This document shows, in pieces, positions 8,233-16,905 of a DNA stretch of 64,000 bases. Numbering within the stretch: the first letter of the stretch is position 1; each line of letters starts with the position of its first letter. The position numbers and the translations under genes are program-made. Origin of the DNA: Polymorphospora lycopeni (GTDB lineage: Bacteria; Actinomycetota; Actinomycetes; Mycobacteriales; Micromonosporaceae); NCBI RefSeq assembly GCF_042237075.1, contig NZ_JBCGDC010000005.1:1-64000 (forward strand), given 5' to 3'. Under the pieces are notes generated by a model. It was not told the DNA's origin. It ran no database searches and saw only the letters and a list, made by a program, of their open reading frames with translations.

Positions 8233-8700
8233 GTGATCAGACTGTCCAAGCGCGGTGCCATCGTCATGCTCGCCTCGGTCGTCACCCTCGGCGTGGCCAG
8301 CGTCGCCTGGGCCGCGTGGTCGGTCACCGGCTCGGGTACGGCCACCGCCCGGGCCCAGTCCGTGCAGGCACTGACCGCCACCGCCGAGCCGGTGACCCAG
8401 CTCTACCCCGGCGCGGTCGCCGACGTACGGCTTCGGGTCACCAACCCCAACCGGTTCAAGGTCGCGGTGACCAGCCTGGCCCTCGGGCAGCTCACCACCG
8501 ACAAGCCGGGCTGCACCGCCGACAACAGCGGCATCCTGCTCAAGCCGCAGACCCGGCCGGTGCTGGTCGACGCCCAGGCCCGACCGCAGGACGTCGTGCT
8601 GCCCGGCGCGATCCGGATGACCAACGAGTCCGCCGCCGCCTGCGCCGGCGCCACCTTCACCCTCGGCTTCACCTTCGCCGGCGTCAGCGCCGCCGAATGA
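8233..8700 (+). CDS. Small exported protein with SipW-like signal sequence
   Basis: A 155-residue protein with a long hydrophobic N-terminus (residues 8-29) ending in WAAWSVTGSGTATARA, then a beta-rich domain with two cysteines (PGCTADN, AACAGATF) likely forming a disulfide. The Ala-Ala-Trp-x-Val-Thr junction resembles the signal sequences of TasA/camelysin-like 'alternate signal' proteins processed by SipW-type peptidases; this similarity is by eye. GTG 8233 has GGAGGATCCACC upstream. Its stop overlaps the start of the next gene (ATGA), so the two are translationally coupled and probably act together at the cell surface. Confidence 0.7.
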   Translation: MIRLSKRGAIVMLASVVTLGVASVAWAAWSVTGSGTATARAQSVQALTATAEPVTQLYPGAVADVRLRVTNPNRFKVAVTSLALGQLTTDKPGCTADNSGILLKPQTRPVLVDAQARPQDVVLPGAIRMTNESAAACAGATFTLGFTFAGVSAAE

Positions 8701-9776
8701 GGCGCCTGCTCACCGCGTCTCCCGCCGTGGTGGCGATCGGAACCGGGGTGGCCGTGCTCGCCGGTGGCGCGACCGCCCTGGCCGCCTGGGTCGTGACCAG
8801 CGAACCGACCACGATGTCGACCACGGCGGTGACGCTCTCCCCCGGCAACCGGCCGGAGGTCGGCGCGGCCGGCGGCACGGTCACCGTGCGGTGGGCACCC
8901 AGCCAGATCGTCGCCGGGCACGACGTGTCGGGCTACCGGATCACCCGGTACGACCGCGCCGGCGGGGCACAGCCCGCCCGGGGCGTGTGCGAGGAGATCG
9001 TGACCGGCTCGAACTGCACCGACGCCGCCGTACCACCGGGCACCTGGACCTACACCGTGCGGCCGGTGCAGGCCAACTGGACCGGCCCGGAGAGCGAACG
9101 CAGCCACCCGGTCACCATCACCGCCCCCGGCCCGGCCGCCGGTGCGTCGCCCGCACCGGTCCCGGCGCCGTCCGGGCCGCCGGCACCGCCTTTGGCCCGC
9201 TACGGCACGGTACGCGTCGACGGGCGTGACGTGCCGGCGACCGGCCCGAACGCCCCGTCGTGGACCGTGGAGTGGCCGGCCAGCCCGGACGCGGCGACCA
9301 CCCTGGTGGTGGTCTATCCCGGCCCGCCGGAGCCCGGCTCGGTCTTCGCCGGCTGGGACGGCCGGCCCCGGCCGGTCACCGTCGACACCGACCCGGCCGG
9401 CCCCACCCTGACCGTGTACGCCGCCGGCCGGGCCGACCGGCGTACCCCGGCGCTGGGGCCGTTCGCCGTCGGTGCCGCCGGGCGATCCACCACACCGGGC
9501 AGCTCCGCCGGCACCATCGAACTCTCCGGCGACCGGTATCTGATCACGCTCGGCGGCCCGGCGGCCACCGCCCGGCCGACCCCGCCGGCCCCGACCGGCA
9601 GCGCCACGCCGACCGCCCGGGCCACGCCGACGGTGCCGGCCCGACCCCCGGCACCGGTCCCGGACCTGCCGGCCACCCCGGTGCCGACCCGGGCGGACGG
9701 CCCCGACGACCGGCCCACGGAGGCGGCGCCGGTGCCGTCGGACCGCCCGACGGAGTCCGCCCCACGGTCACCCTGA
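8697..9776 (+). CDS. Exported protein with FnIII-like domain and Pro/Thr-rich tail
   Basis: A 359-residue protein coupled by ATGA overlap to the preceding gene and sharing its junction (ALAAWVVTSEPTT after a hydrophobic stretch at residues 9-31). Residues about 50-145 resemble a fibronectin-III domain (TVTVRWAPSQI, GYRITRYDR, TWTYTVRPV). A Pro/Ala linker follows, then a second beta domain (about 165-290), and the last 70 residues are a Pro/Thr/Ala-rich wall-spanning or glycosylated-type tail. No LPXTG motif or terminal membrane segment is present. Its 3' end overlaps the convergent GGDEF-EAL gene by nine bases. Confidence 0.7.
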   Translation: MRRLLTASPAVVAIGTGVAVLAGGATALAAWVVTSEPTTMSTTAVTLSPGNRPEVGAAGGTVTVRWAPSQIVAGHDVSGYRITRYDRAGGAQPARGVCEEIVTGSNCTDAAVPPGTWTYTVRPVQANWTGPESERSHPVTITAPGPAAGASPAPVPAPSGPPAPPLARYGTVRVDGRDVPATGPNAPSWTVEWPASPDAATTLVVVYPGPPEPGSVFAGWDGRPRPVTVDTDPAGPTLTVYAAGRADRRTPALGPFAVGAAGRSTTPGSSAGTIELSGDRYLITLGGPAATARPTPPAPTGSATPTARATPTVPARPPAPVPDLPATPVPTRADGPDDRPTEAAPVPSDRPTESAPRSP

Positions 9777-12700
9777 GCGGTCGGGCAGCGTCGAGCGGGC
9801 CGGCGGTACGACCGCGGTCGGGCCGCTCAGCAGCGCCGTCGCCGCCGCCGCGGCCAGCGGCCGGGAGAAGAGATACCCCTGTCCGTACGGGCAGCCCAGA
9901 TCGCCGAGCAGGTCGCGTTCGACCCGCGACTCGACGCCCTCGGCGATGACCTCGAGCCCGAGCGTGCCGGCGAGCCCGACGATCGCCTCCACCAGTGCCC
10001 GCTGCCGGGGCGAGCCGGAGATGGTCGAGGTGAAGGACCGGTCGATCTTCAGCACGTCGACCGGCATCCGCTGGAGATAGCTCAGCGACGAGAACCCGGT
10101 GCCGAAGTCGTCGATGGCGACCCGTACGCCGATCCGCCGCAGGGCGGCCAGTTCGGCCCAGGCCCGGTCGTCGTCGCGCAGCAGCGACGACTCGGTGATC
10201 TCCAGCATCACGCCGGACGGGTCGACCCCGGCGGCGGTGAGTGCCGCGCTCACCTTGTCGACGAAGGCCGGGGCCCGCAGCTGGTGCGCCGAGACGTTGA
10301 CGCTGACGTACGGCGTGGCGCGCCCGGCGCGGACCTGCCGCCACCCGGCCACCGCCCGGACCGCCTCGTGCAGCACCCAGTCGCCGATCGCCTCGATGAG
10401 CCCGGTCTCCTCGGCGATGGCGACGAACTCCGCGGGCGGCACGAAGCCCAGCGTGGGGTGCCGCCACCGGACCAGTGCCTCGAAGCCGAGGATCGCACCG
10501 CTGCCCATCACCACGATCGGCTGGTAGTCGAGGGTGAACGTACGCTCGCTGACCGCCCGGGCGAGCGCGGCCCGCAGTTCGAGCCGTTCGACGATCGCGG
10601 TGTGTACGGATGCCTCGTACCGGCGCCACCGGCGCTTGCCGTCGCCCTTGGCCACGAAGAGCGCGAGGTCGGCGTGCCGGAGCAGTTCGCCGGCGTCGGC
10701 GGCGTCGGCCGTGGTCGCGATACCGATGCTCACCGAGCCCCGGACCTCCGCGCCGTCGATGGTGAACGGTTCGGCGAGCGCCGCGATCACCTGCTCCGCG
10801 ACCAGTTCCGCCTCGGCCGGGCTGCCCAGGTCGTCGACGAGGGCGGCGAACTCGTCGCCGCCGTTGCGGGCCACCGTGCCGAGCCCGCCGACCGCCGTGG
10901 TCAACCTCCGGGCGACGGCGATCAGCAGCTCGTCGCCGGCGGTGTGGCCGAGGGTCTCGTTGACGGCGGTGAGATCGTCGAAGTCGATGATCAGGGCGGC
11001 GACGATCCGCCCGGTCTCGCTGGCCCGCCCCACCGCCTCGCTGACCCGGTCGTGGAAGAGCGTGCGGTTGGCCAGCCCGGTCAGGGCGTCGTGGCGGGTG
11101 CCGTGGGTCAGCTCGTGTTCGAGCCGGCGCCGGTCGGTGACGTCGCGCAGGGTGATGACCAGTCCCCGTACGGTCCGGTCCCGGCGCAGGTCGCGATAGC
11201 TCGCCTCGACCTGGACCGGGGTGTCGTCCGGCCGGACCAGCCGCCAGTCGGCCCACTGCCCCGGCCGCCCGCCGGACGCCCGCGCCTGGGCCAGCAGCTC
11301 GGTGACCGGCACCCCGGTCTCCGCCGCGACGATCTCACCGAGCGGGGTGCCGGGCGCCGGTTCGACCCCCAGGACGGTGGCGACCGCCGGGCTGGCGTAG
11401 CGCAGCCGGTGGTCGTCGTCGACGATCAGGATGACGTCGGTCGTGGTCTGCACGATGGTCCGGAAGTACGCCTCGCTGTTGCGCCGGTTGATCTCCTCGC
11501 TGAGGCTGATCCGTTGCAGCGCCAGGGCGGCCTGGGCGGCCAGTGCCTCCAGCGCGTCGCGCAGGGTGACCAGCACCTCGGCCTCGGCGGCGACGAGCAG
11601 GGCACCGACCCGGGGAATCCCGGCGGCGCCCTCGTCGAGGACCATCGGGCACAGCAGCGTCTGCTCGTAGTCGCGCAACTGGTTGGCCAGGCCCGGGTGC
11701 AGGGTGCCGGTACGCAGCACCCGGGTGCGGCGCAGCGCCGCCGCCCCGGACATCGGGTAGGGCTGCGGCGCCCCGTGCCCCCACACGCTGAACGCGGCGG
11801 CGGGCACCCCGTCGGAACGGTTGACGGAGAAGACCATGCGGTGCGTCGCGCCGCGCGGCATCAGGCGGGCGACCGTCGTCCGGACCGCCTCGGCCACCTC
11901 GTCGGCGCCGGCGGCGGACACCAGGGCGGCACCGGCGACCCGCAGCCCCCGCTCCCGGCCGACGGCGCTGCGGTGTGCGTCGGCGACGTCGGCGAAGCGG
12001 CTGAGTACGAGCACGAACATCACCCCGGACACCACCGAGATGACGACGTCGTCGTGCGGCTGCCCGGCCAGCGCCCGCAGGAGCAGCACCGCCGGCCCGA
12101 CCAGCGCGAGCGTTCCGAGCAGGACGAGCCAGAGCCGGCTGATCTGCGCGGCCCGGGGCTGGGCCGGCTCGGTGAGCGCGGTCATCGACGGGTGCAGCGC
12201 GGCCGCGCTCCACGCGGTGTAGAAGACCAACCAGCCGATCTCACCCGGGTTGCCGTCCGGCCAGCCACCGTCGCGCAACGCGAGCACGTAGAGCACATCG
12301 GACACCAGCAGCCCGGTGGCCCCGATCAGCAGCAGCCGCACCGCCGTGTTGCGCCGGGCGATGAACGCCAACCGGACCGTGGTGGCGAAGACCAGCAGGG
12401 CGCCGAAGATGTACGCCGCGGCCGCCGACCGGTCGACGGCCCGCGTCCCGCCGTTGAACAGCGGGCCGATCACGAACACCCAGCCGAGGAAGATCGCGGC
12501 GGTGGTGAAGATCAGCAGGTCGAGGAAGCGGGCCCGGTCGCGCATCGTCGAACTGATCCGGGTCAGGCCGAGCAGCCCGGTGGCCAGCAGCGGAAACATC
12601 GCCAGGTAGAAGATGTCGGCGAGCACCGACGCCGAGCCCCGCGAGTCGGCGGTGAGGCTGTAGCTCATGTCGCCGGCGGCGAAGACGGCCAGCCCGGCCC

Positions 12701-12884
12701 CGATCAGATACCAGGCGTAGCGCCGGCGCGGGCGGTGCCGGCGCACCCCGAGCAGGACCGCGGCGAGGCTGGCCAGCCCGACCAGGGCCCAGGCGACCGG
12801 ACGCAGCGGGGGTACGGCGAACACGGCGACGCCGAGCACCGCCATGACCGAGCAATAGCCGACGACGGCCTTCCGCGTGGACAC
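9768..12884 (-). CDS. Membrane GAF-PAS-GGDEF-EAL cyclic-di-GMP signalling protein
   Basis: A 1038-residue bifunctional-type c-di-GMP enzyme. Residues 1-290 form about eight membrane spans (a sensory module with no clear named family). About 310-450 is GAF-like, 465-590 a PAS domain (AYFRTIVQTTTDVILIVDDD). A GGDEF domain follows with intact GGDEF at 675-679, then an EAL domain with EAL at 802-804, DDFGTGFSS, KIDRSF and EGVE. Both motifs are intact, so synthesis, hydrolysis or both are possible. In filamentous actinobacteria c-di-GMP gates development through BldD. GTG 12884 has a GGGGAGG site slightly close to it. The gene stands alone and convergently overlaps its neighbour. Confidence 0.92.
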   Translation of the reverse strand: MSTRKAVVGYCSVMAVLGVAVFAVPPLRPVAWALVGLASLAAVLLGVRRHRPRRRYAWYLIGAGLAVFAAGDMSYSLTADSRGSASVLADIFYLAMFPLLATGLLGLTRISSTMRDRARFLDLLIFTTAAIFLGWVFVIGPLFNGGTRAVDRSAAAAYIFGALLVFATTVRLAFIARRNTAVRLLLIGATGLLVSDVLYVLALRDGGWPDGNPGEIGWLVFYTAWSAAALHPSMTALTEPAQPRAAQISRLWLVLLGTLALVGPAVLLLRALAGQPHDDVVISVVSGVMFVLVLSRFADVADAHRSAVGRERGLRVAGAALVSAAGADEVAEAVRTTVARLMPRGATHRMVFSVNRSDGVPAAAFSVWGHGAPQPYPMSGAAALRRTRVLRTGTLHPGLANQLRDYEQTLLCPMVLDEGAAGIPRVGALLVAAEAEVLVTLRDALEALAAQAALALQRISLSEEINRRNSEAYFRTIVQTTTDVILIVDDDHRLRYASPAVATVLGVEPAPGTPLGEIVAAETGVPVTELLAQARASGGRPGQWADWRLVRPDDTPVQVEASYRDLRRDRTVRGLVITLRDVTDRRRLEHELTHGTRHDALTGLANRTLFHDRVSEAVGRASETGRIVAALIIDFDDLTAVNETLGHTAGDELLIAVARRLTTAVGGLGTVARNGGDEFAALVDDLGSPAEAELVAEQVIAALAEPFTIDGAEVRGSVSIGIATTADAADAGELLRHADLALFVAKGDGKRRWRRYEASVHTAIVERLELRAALARAVSERTFTLDYQPIVVMGSGAILGFEALVRWRHPTLGFVPPAEFVAIAEETGLIEAIGDWVLHEAVRAVAGWRQVRAGRATPYVSVNVSAHQLRAPAFVDKVSAALTAAGVDPSGVMLEITESSLLRDDDRAWAELAALRRIGVRVAIDDFGTGFSSLSYLQRMPVDVLKIDRSFTSTISGSPRQRALVEAIVGLAGTLGLEVIAEGVESRVERDLLGDLGCPYGQGYLFSRPLAAAAATALLSGPTAVVPPARSTLPDRSG

Positions 12885-13016
12885 GCGCCTCCCCTGCCGG
12901 CACCGGAATCGTCACAGTGGACACGGCGTGGACGCGTCCGCCGCTTTGGTTTACCAGCCCGGCCCACGCTCCGCCATCACCCCGCCGGACACTGATTGTG
13001 ACCGATATCTGGCAGA

Positions 13017-13646
13017 TCATCGATCCACGGAGGACCCCGGCCTGAGCACCAGGTCGGCCCGACCGGCGGTGGCGGCGATCCGTTCCGCGTTCACCTGGTC
13101 GGGCCCGTACGCGCGGGCGGTGGCTTCGGCGAGGTCACGGCCGTACCGCACGTGCCGCTCGGTCAGCCGGCGCAGCCGTACGTCCTCGCCGGGATCGAGG
13201 AACCACACCTCGTCGAGCAGCGGCCGTACGCCGTCCCACGGGTGCTCGGGCACGAGCAGGTAGTTGCCCTCGGTGACGACCAGCCGTACCGACGGCGGCA
13301 CCGGGACGGCCCCGGCGACGGGCTCCTCGATCTCGCGGCGGAACTCCGGCGCGTAGACCGTGGCGTCGTCGGGAAACCGCAGCCGACGTAGCAGTGCGAC
13401 ATAACCCGCGCCGTCGAAGGTGTCGATCGCGCCCTTGCGGGCCTGCCGGCCGAGCCGGTGCAGTTCGGCCCCGGCGAGATGGAAACCGTCCATCGGCACC
13501 AGAGCGGCCATGTCTCCCAGGGCGGCGACGATCCCGGCGGCCAGGGTGGACTTGCCGGCGCCGGGCGCACCGGCGATGCCGAGCAGCTGGCGTGGGCCCG
13601 CGTCGGCGAGGGCACGGGCGCGGGCGATCAGGCTGGGATCGGTCAC
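13017..13646 (-). CDS. Nucleoside/nucleotide kinase family P-loop protein
   Basis: A 209-residue P-loop phosphotransferase related to the uridine kinase/pantothenate kinase-like 'nucleoside/nucleotide kinase' group. GIAGAPGAGKST (about 23-34) is the Walker A motif, VPMDGFHL a conserved substrate-loop motif, and LVVTEGNYLL and DEVWFLD follow; VRLRRLTERHVRYGRD is the lid region. Substrate cannot be predicted. GTG 13646 is chosen because a minus-strand GATAGT hexamer ends six bases upstream and no ribosome site is present. Confidence 0.82.
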   Translation of the reverse strand: MTDPSLIARARALADAGPRQLLGIAGAPGAGKSTLAAGIVAALGDMAALVPMDGFHLAGAELHRLGRQARKGAIDTFDGAGYVALLRRLRFPDDATVYAPEFRREIEEPVAGAVPVPPSVRLVVTEGNYLLVPEHPWDGVRPLLDEVWFLDPGEDVRLRRLTERHVRYGRDLAEATARAYGPDQVNAERIAATAGRADLVLRPGSSVDR

Positions 13647-13652
13647 CGGCCG

Positions 13653-13658
13653 ACTATC
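13653..13658 (-). promoter_or_regulatory. -10 element of nucleoside-kinase-like gene
   Basis: GATAGT on the minus strand, six bases before GTG 13646; leaderless arrangement. Confidence 0.4.
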
Positions 13659-13676
13659 CCACCCGGCCACCGCCGT

Positions 13677-13696
13677 CGGCGCGGGCCGCCGCGCCG
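13677..13696 (-). terminator. Short GC hairpin after SIMPL gene
   Basis: CGGCGCGG / CCGCGCCG with a 4-base loop lies immediately after the SIMPL stop codon on the minus strand. The stem is short and no U tract follows. Confidence 0.35.
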
Positions 13697-13698
13697 GG

Positions 13699-14352
13699 TC
13701 AGTCGGCCAGCACCGTCGGTTCGCTGATCGAGAACCTGGCCTCCACACTGGCCTGCACCGTCTGCACCTGCGGGTCGAGGTCGAGTTCGGGTGCCCCGCC
13801 CTTCCCCATCGCGTCGAGATGGAACGCGGCCCGGGTCATCATCGGCTGGTTGGTCATGCCGGTGTCGGCGAGTTCGAGCAGGGCGGTGACCCGGGCACCG
13901 AGCGCCCCGGCGTACTCCCGCGCCCGGGCGAGCGCCTCGTCGATCGCCGCCCGGCGGGCGTCGCGGTAGGCCGGGCTGGTCGGGCGCAGCTCCCACCAGG
14001 GGCCGGCGACACTGGTCTGCTCCTGATCGGCGAGACGCAACATCAGTTCGCCGAGAACGGTGAAGTCGGTGACGGTCACCGTGGTGGTGACCGAGCCCTG
14101 GTAGGCGACCACCCGCTCGCCGGAGCGCTTCAGCTCCGGGCGCACCTGCAGGGTGCCGGTCTCCCGGCGTTCGATCGCGTCGCCGTAGCCGTCGATCAGG
14201 GCGCGGACCGCGGCGGCCCGCTCGCCGAGCCGGGTCAGGGTCGCCTGCCGGTCACGGTCCCGGGCCGCCACCGTCACCGCGAACCGGGCCACCTCCGGTG
14301 GGACCTCCCGGGTCGCCTCGCCGCGTACCGCCAGAACCGGACCATCGACCAT
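13699..14352 (-). CDS. SIMPL (DUF541) domain protein
   Basis: A 217-residue protein matching the SIMPL/DUF541 family along its length: an N-terminal VRGEATREVPPEVARFAVTV strand pair, a central ETGTLQVRPEL segment, and YRDARRAAIDEALARAREYA, the conserved helix of the family. Members form ring oligomers and are often periplasmic, but no signal peptide is visible here, so this copy appears cytoplasmic. ATG 14352 is supported by a TAGGCT -10 six bases upstream. No biochemical role is assigned. Confidence 0.85.
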   Translation of the reverse strand: MVDGPVLAVRGEATREVPPEVARFAVTVAARDRDRQATLTRLGERAAAVRALIDGYGDAIERRETGTLQVRPELKRSGERVVAYQGSVTTTVTVTDFTVLGELMLRLADQEQTSVAGPWWELRPTSPAYRDARRAAIDEALARAREYAGALGARVTALLELADTGMTNQPMMTRAAFHLDAMGKGGAPELDLDPQVQTVQASVEARFSISEPTVLAD

Positions 14353-14358
14353 GACCTC

Positions 14359-14364
14359 AGCCTA
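14359..14364 (-). promoter_or_regulatory. -10 element of SIMPL gene
   Basis: TAGGCT on the minus strand, six bases before ATG 14352, with no ribosome site; it fits leaderless transcription. Confidence 0.5.
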
Positions 14365-14393
14365 GCCACCCGGGGCGGCGGGCGCCGGGAAGG

Positions 14394-15524
14394 TCAGCGG
14401 GCGAGCCGCTCGACCGCCGCGGCGACCCGCTCGTCGGTGGCCGTCAGCGCGACCCGGACGTGCCGCTCCCCCGCCGGGCCGTAGAACGCGCCCGGCGCGG
14501 CCAGGATGCCCCGCTCGGCCAGCCAGGTGACCGTCGCCCAGCACTCCTCACCCCGGGTCGCCCAGAGGTAGAGCCCGGCCTCGGAATGCGACAGCTCGAA
14601 ACCGGCACCGGTGAGCGCGGCCCGCAGCAGTTCACGCCGGGCGGCGTAGCGCCCGCGCTGTTCCTGGACGTGCGTCTCGTCGTCGAGCGCGGCGATCATG
14701 GCCGCCTGCACCGGTGCCGGCATGATCATTCCGGCGTGCTTGCGTACGGCCAGCAGCTCGGCGACCAGGGCCGGGTCACCGCCCAGGAAGCCGGCCCGGT
14801 AGCCGGCCAGGTTGGAGCGCTTGGACAGCGAGTGGACGGCCAGGAGCCCGTCGTACGAGCCGTCGCAGACCCGCGGATCGAGGATCGAGACCGGCTCGTC
14901 CTCCCAGCCCAGCGACAGGTAGCACTCGTCGCTGGCGACGACCGCGCCGCGCTCCCGCGCCCAGTCGACGACCTTGCGCAGGTGGGCCGCGGGCAGCACC
15001 CGGCCGGTCGGGTTGGACGGCGAGTTGACCCAGACGAGGCGCACCCGCGGCGTCGGGCCGAGCGCGGTCAGCGAGTCGGTACGCACCACGGTCGCCCCGG
15101 CCAGCCGCGCCCCGACCTCGTACGTCGGGTAGCCGACCTGCGGCAGGACGACGACGTCACCGGCGCGTACGCCGAGCAGGGTGGGCAGCCACGCGACCAG
15201 TTCCTTGGACCCGATCAGCGGCAGCACACCCAGCCCGTCGGCGGCGGCACCACAGGACCGGCCGAGCCACCGGGTGATCGCCGCCCGCAGTGCCGGCGTG
15301 CCGGCGGTGAGCGGGTAGCCCGGCGCGTCCGAGGCCGCGTCGAGGGCAGCCCGGATCAGCGCCGGAACCGGGTCGACGGGCGTGCCGATCGACAGGTCGA
15401 CGATGCCGTCCGGGTGCCCGGCGGCGAGCCGCTTGGCCGGCTCGAGCAGATCCCACGGGAAGTCGGGCAGCCCCGCCGAGACGGCGGTGACCGGTGGGCC
15501 CGCCGCCGGTGTGTCGGCCGGCAC
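14394..15524 (-). CDS. dapC: N-succinyldiaminopimelate aminotransferase
   Basis: PLP-dependent class I/II aminotransferase making N-succinyl-LL-DAP from N-succinyl-2-amino-6-ketopimelate, the step between DapD and DapE. The 376-residue protein begins LPDFPWDLLEPAKRLA like actinobacterial DapC. It contains LIGSKELVAWLP, NSPSNPTGR (cofactor-binding Asn), SDECYLSLGW and the Schiff-base lysine in SLSKRSNLAGYR. GTG 15524 sits eight bases after the ferredoxin stop with GAGGG upstream; GTG 15491 is an alternative closer to the conserved region. The ferredoxin-aminotransferase pair is a conserved actinobacterial arrangement, so they are co-transcribed. Confidence 0.88.
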   Translation of the reverse strand: MPADTPAAGPPVTAVSAGLPDFPWDLLEPAKRLAAGHPDGIVDLSIGTPVDPVPALIRAALDAASDAPGYPLTAGTPALRAAITRWLGRSCGAAADGLGVLPLIGSKELVAWLPTLLGVRAGDVVVLPQVGYPTYEVGARLAGATVVRTDSLTALGPTPRVRLVWVNSPSNPTGRVLPAAHLRKVVDWARERGAVVASDECYLSLGWEDEPVSILDPRVCDGSYDGLLAVHSLSKRSNLAGYRAGFLGGDPALVAELLAVRKHAGMIMPAPVQAAMIAALDDETHVQEQRGRYAARRELLRAALTGAGFELSHSEAGLYLWATRGEECWATVTWLAERGILAAPGAFYGPAGERHVRVALTATDERVAAAVERLAR

Positions 15525-15529
15525 GCCGC

Positions 15530-15856
15530 TCAGTGGCCCTCGCCGCGAGGCGGCTGCGCCGCGACGAACGTCGCGTCCTTCTCCACCTTGCCGACCTTCG
15601 ACGCACCACCGGGCGAGCCGAGGTCCTCGAAGAACTCGTAGTTGGCGGTGGTGTAGTCCTTCCAGTTCTCCGGGACGTCGTCCTCGTAGAAGATCGCCTC
15701 GACCGGGCAGACCGGCTCGCACGCCCCGCAGTCGACACACTCGTCGGGGTGGATGTAGAGCATCCGGTTGCCCTCGTAGATGCAGTCGACCGGGCACTCC
15801 TCGATGCACGCCTTGTCGAGCACATCCACGCACGGCTCGGCGATGATGTACGTCAC
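15530..15856 (-). CDS. fdxA: 7Fe/8Fe-type ferredoxin
   Basis: A 108-residue low-potential electron carrier. The first cluster motif (C9, C17, C21-P, with C25) is followed by the second in DECVDCGACEPVCPVEAIFYEDD. Spacing C9-x7-C17-x3-C21-P is the [3Fe-4S] form of mycobacterial FdxA/FdxC-type ferredoxins, with a [4Fe-4S] second site. GTG 15856 has GGAGGAG at ideal spacing. Redox partners are not defined; cytochromes P450 and the ferredoxin-reductase-like flavoprotein at 60.6 kb are candidates only by type. Co-transcribed with dapC. Confidence 0.93.
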   Translation of the reverse strand: MTYIIAEPCVDVLDKACIEECPVDCIYEGNRMLYIHPDECVDCGACEPVCPVEAIFYEDDVPENWKDYTTANYEFFEDLGSPGGASKVGKVEKDATFVAAQPPRGEGH

Positions 15857-15907
15857 GGGTCATCTCCTCCGCAAGCTACGCCGCGATCATCCGCGGCGGT
15901 AAGAGCC

Positions 15908-15929
15908 TAGTATCTCGCCGGGGAGGGGG
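15908..15929 (+). promoter_or_regulatory. -10 element and ribosome site of the acetyltransferase gene
   Basis: TAGTAT (15908-15913) is a near-consensus -10, followed by GGGAGGGGG (15921-15929), six bases before GTG 15936. Confidence 0.45.
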
Positions 15930-15935
15930 TCGATC

Positions 15936-16892
15936 GTGCTCAGGCAGCAGGATGTGGGACATCGGGTCGTGGTCCGGCGAATTGTCGGGGTCCGAAACGA
16001 TAGAGCCCTGTATTCCGACGCGCTCGGCGAACTCGTCGATCTCACCGAGACGCATCTCACCATCGCCACCTCCACTGGCCCGCTGAGCGTACCGCTGACC
16101 GAGGTGCACCGGGCCAAGCGCGTACCCGCCTCGCGGCGCCCGACCGCCGCGGACGTCGTGGCCCTCGAACTCGCGGCCAACGAGGCGTGGCCGGCACCGG
16201 ATCAGGACCGGCTCGGCGACTGGCTGCTACGCAGCGCGCAGGGCTGGACCGGGCGGGGCAACTCGGCGCTGCCGGTCGGCGACCCCGACCGGCCCCTGGA
16301 CGCGGCCGTCGACGCCGTCCAGGACTGGTACGCCACCCGTGGCCAGCCCGCGATGATCAACGTGCCGCTCCCGCTGGCCGGACCGGTCGGCGTGGCGCTC
16401 GACGAGCGGGGCTGGGACGCGCGGCCGTTGACGCTGGTCCGCACCACCGGCCTGACCGACCTGCTGGCGGTCCTGCCGCCCCGCGACGACCTGCCGGAAG
16501 CACGGCTGGAGCCGGCACCGTCCGCGGACTGGCTGGCCGTCGCCGCCGGCCGCAAGGGTGGTCTGCCGGACGCCGCGCACCACCTGCTGACCGCTGTCGA
16601 CCGGGTCTGTTTCGTCCACCTGCACGACGACGGCGAACTGGCCGGCACCGCCCGCGGCACGATCACCGGCGGCGGACGCTGGCTGGGCATCGGGCTGGTC
16701 GAGGTGGTTTCCACCGCCCGTCGGCGCGGCCTGGCCGCACACATGATCGGGGCGCTCGCCCGGTGGGCGGCCGGGGCGGGGGCGACCGACGCCTTCCTGC
16801 AGGTCGAGGAGCGCAACACGCCGGCGGTCACGCTCTACGGGCGGCTCGGCTTCACCACCCACCACACGTATCTGACCCGCGTAGCGCCGTGA
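15936..16892 (+). CDS. GNAT-family N-acetyltransferase with N-terminal SH3-like domain
   Basis: A 318-residue protein. Residues 1-65 are a small beta domain (VVVRRIVGVRNDRALYSDALGELVDLT) resembling the SH3-like module fused to some actinobacterial acetyltransferases. The C-terminal half is a GNAT fold with the acetyl-CoA loop ARRRGLAAHMIGALARWA and the closing VEERNTPAVTLYGRLGF. A related fused gene beside fdxA is common in actinobacteria. Acceptor substrate unknown. GTG 15936 has a strong GGGAGGGGG site. Its end lies 13 bases from the convergent membrane-protein gene. Confidence 0.82.
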   Translation: MLRQQDVGHRVVVRRIVGVRNDRALYSDALGELVDLTETHLTIATSTGPLSVPLTEVHRAKRVPASRRPTAADVVALELAANEAWPAPDQDRLGDWLLRSAQGWTGRGNSALPVGDPDRPLDAAVDAVQDWYATRGQPAMINVPLPLAGPVGVALDERGWDARPLTLVRTTGLTDLLAVLPPRDDLPEARLEPAPSADWLAVAAGRKGGLPDAAHHLLTAVDRVCFVHLHDDGELAGTARGTITGGGRWLGIGLVEVVSTARRRGLAAHMIGALARWAAGAGATDAFLQVEERNTPAVTLYGRLGFTTHHTYLTRVAP

Positions 16893-16905
16893 CGACCGGC
16901 GCGGG

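Noticed and set aside
10284..12995. 903-residue plus-strand frame opposite the GGDEF-EAL gene
   Set aside because: Composition is that of an antisense shadow, and the minus strand encodes a complete multidomain enzyme.
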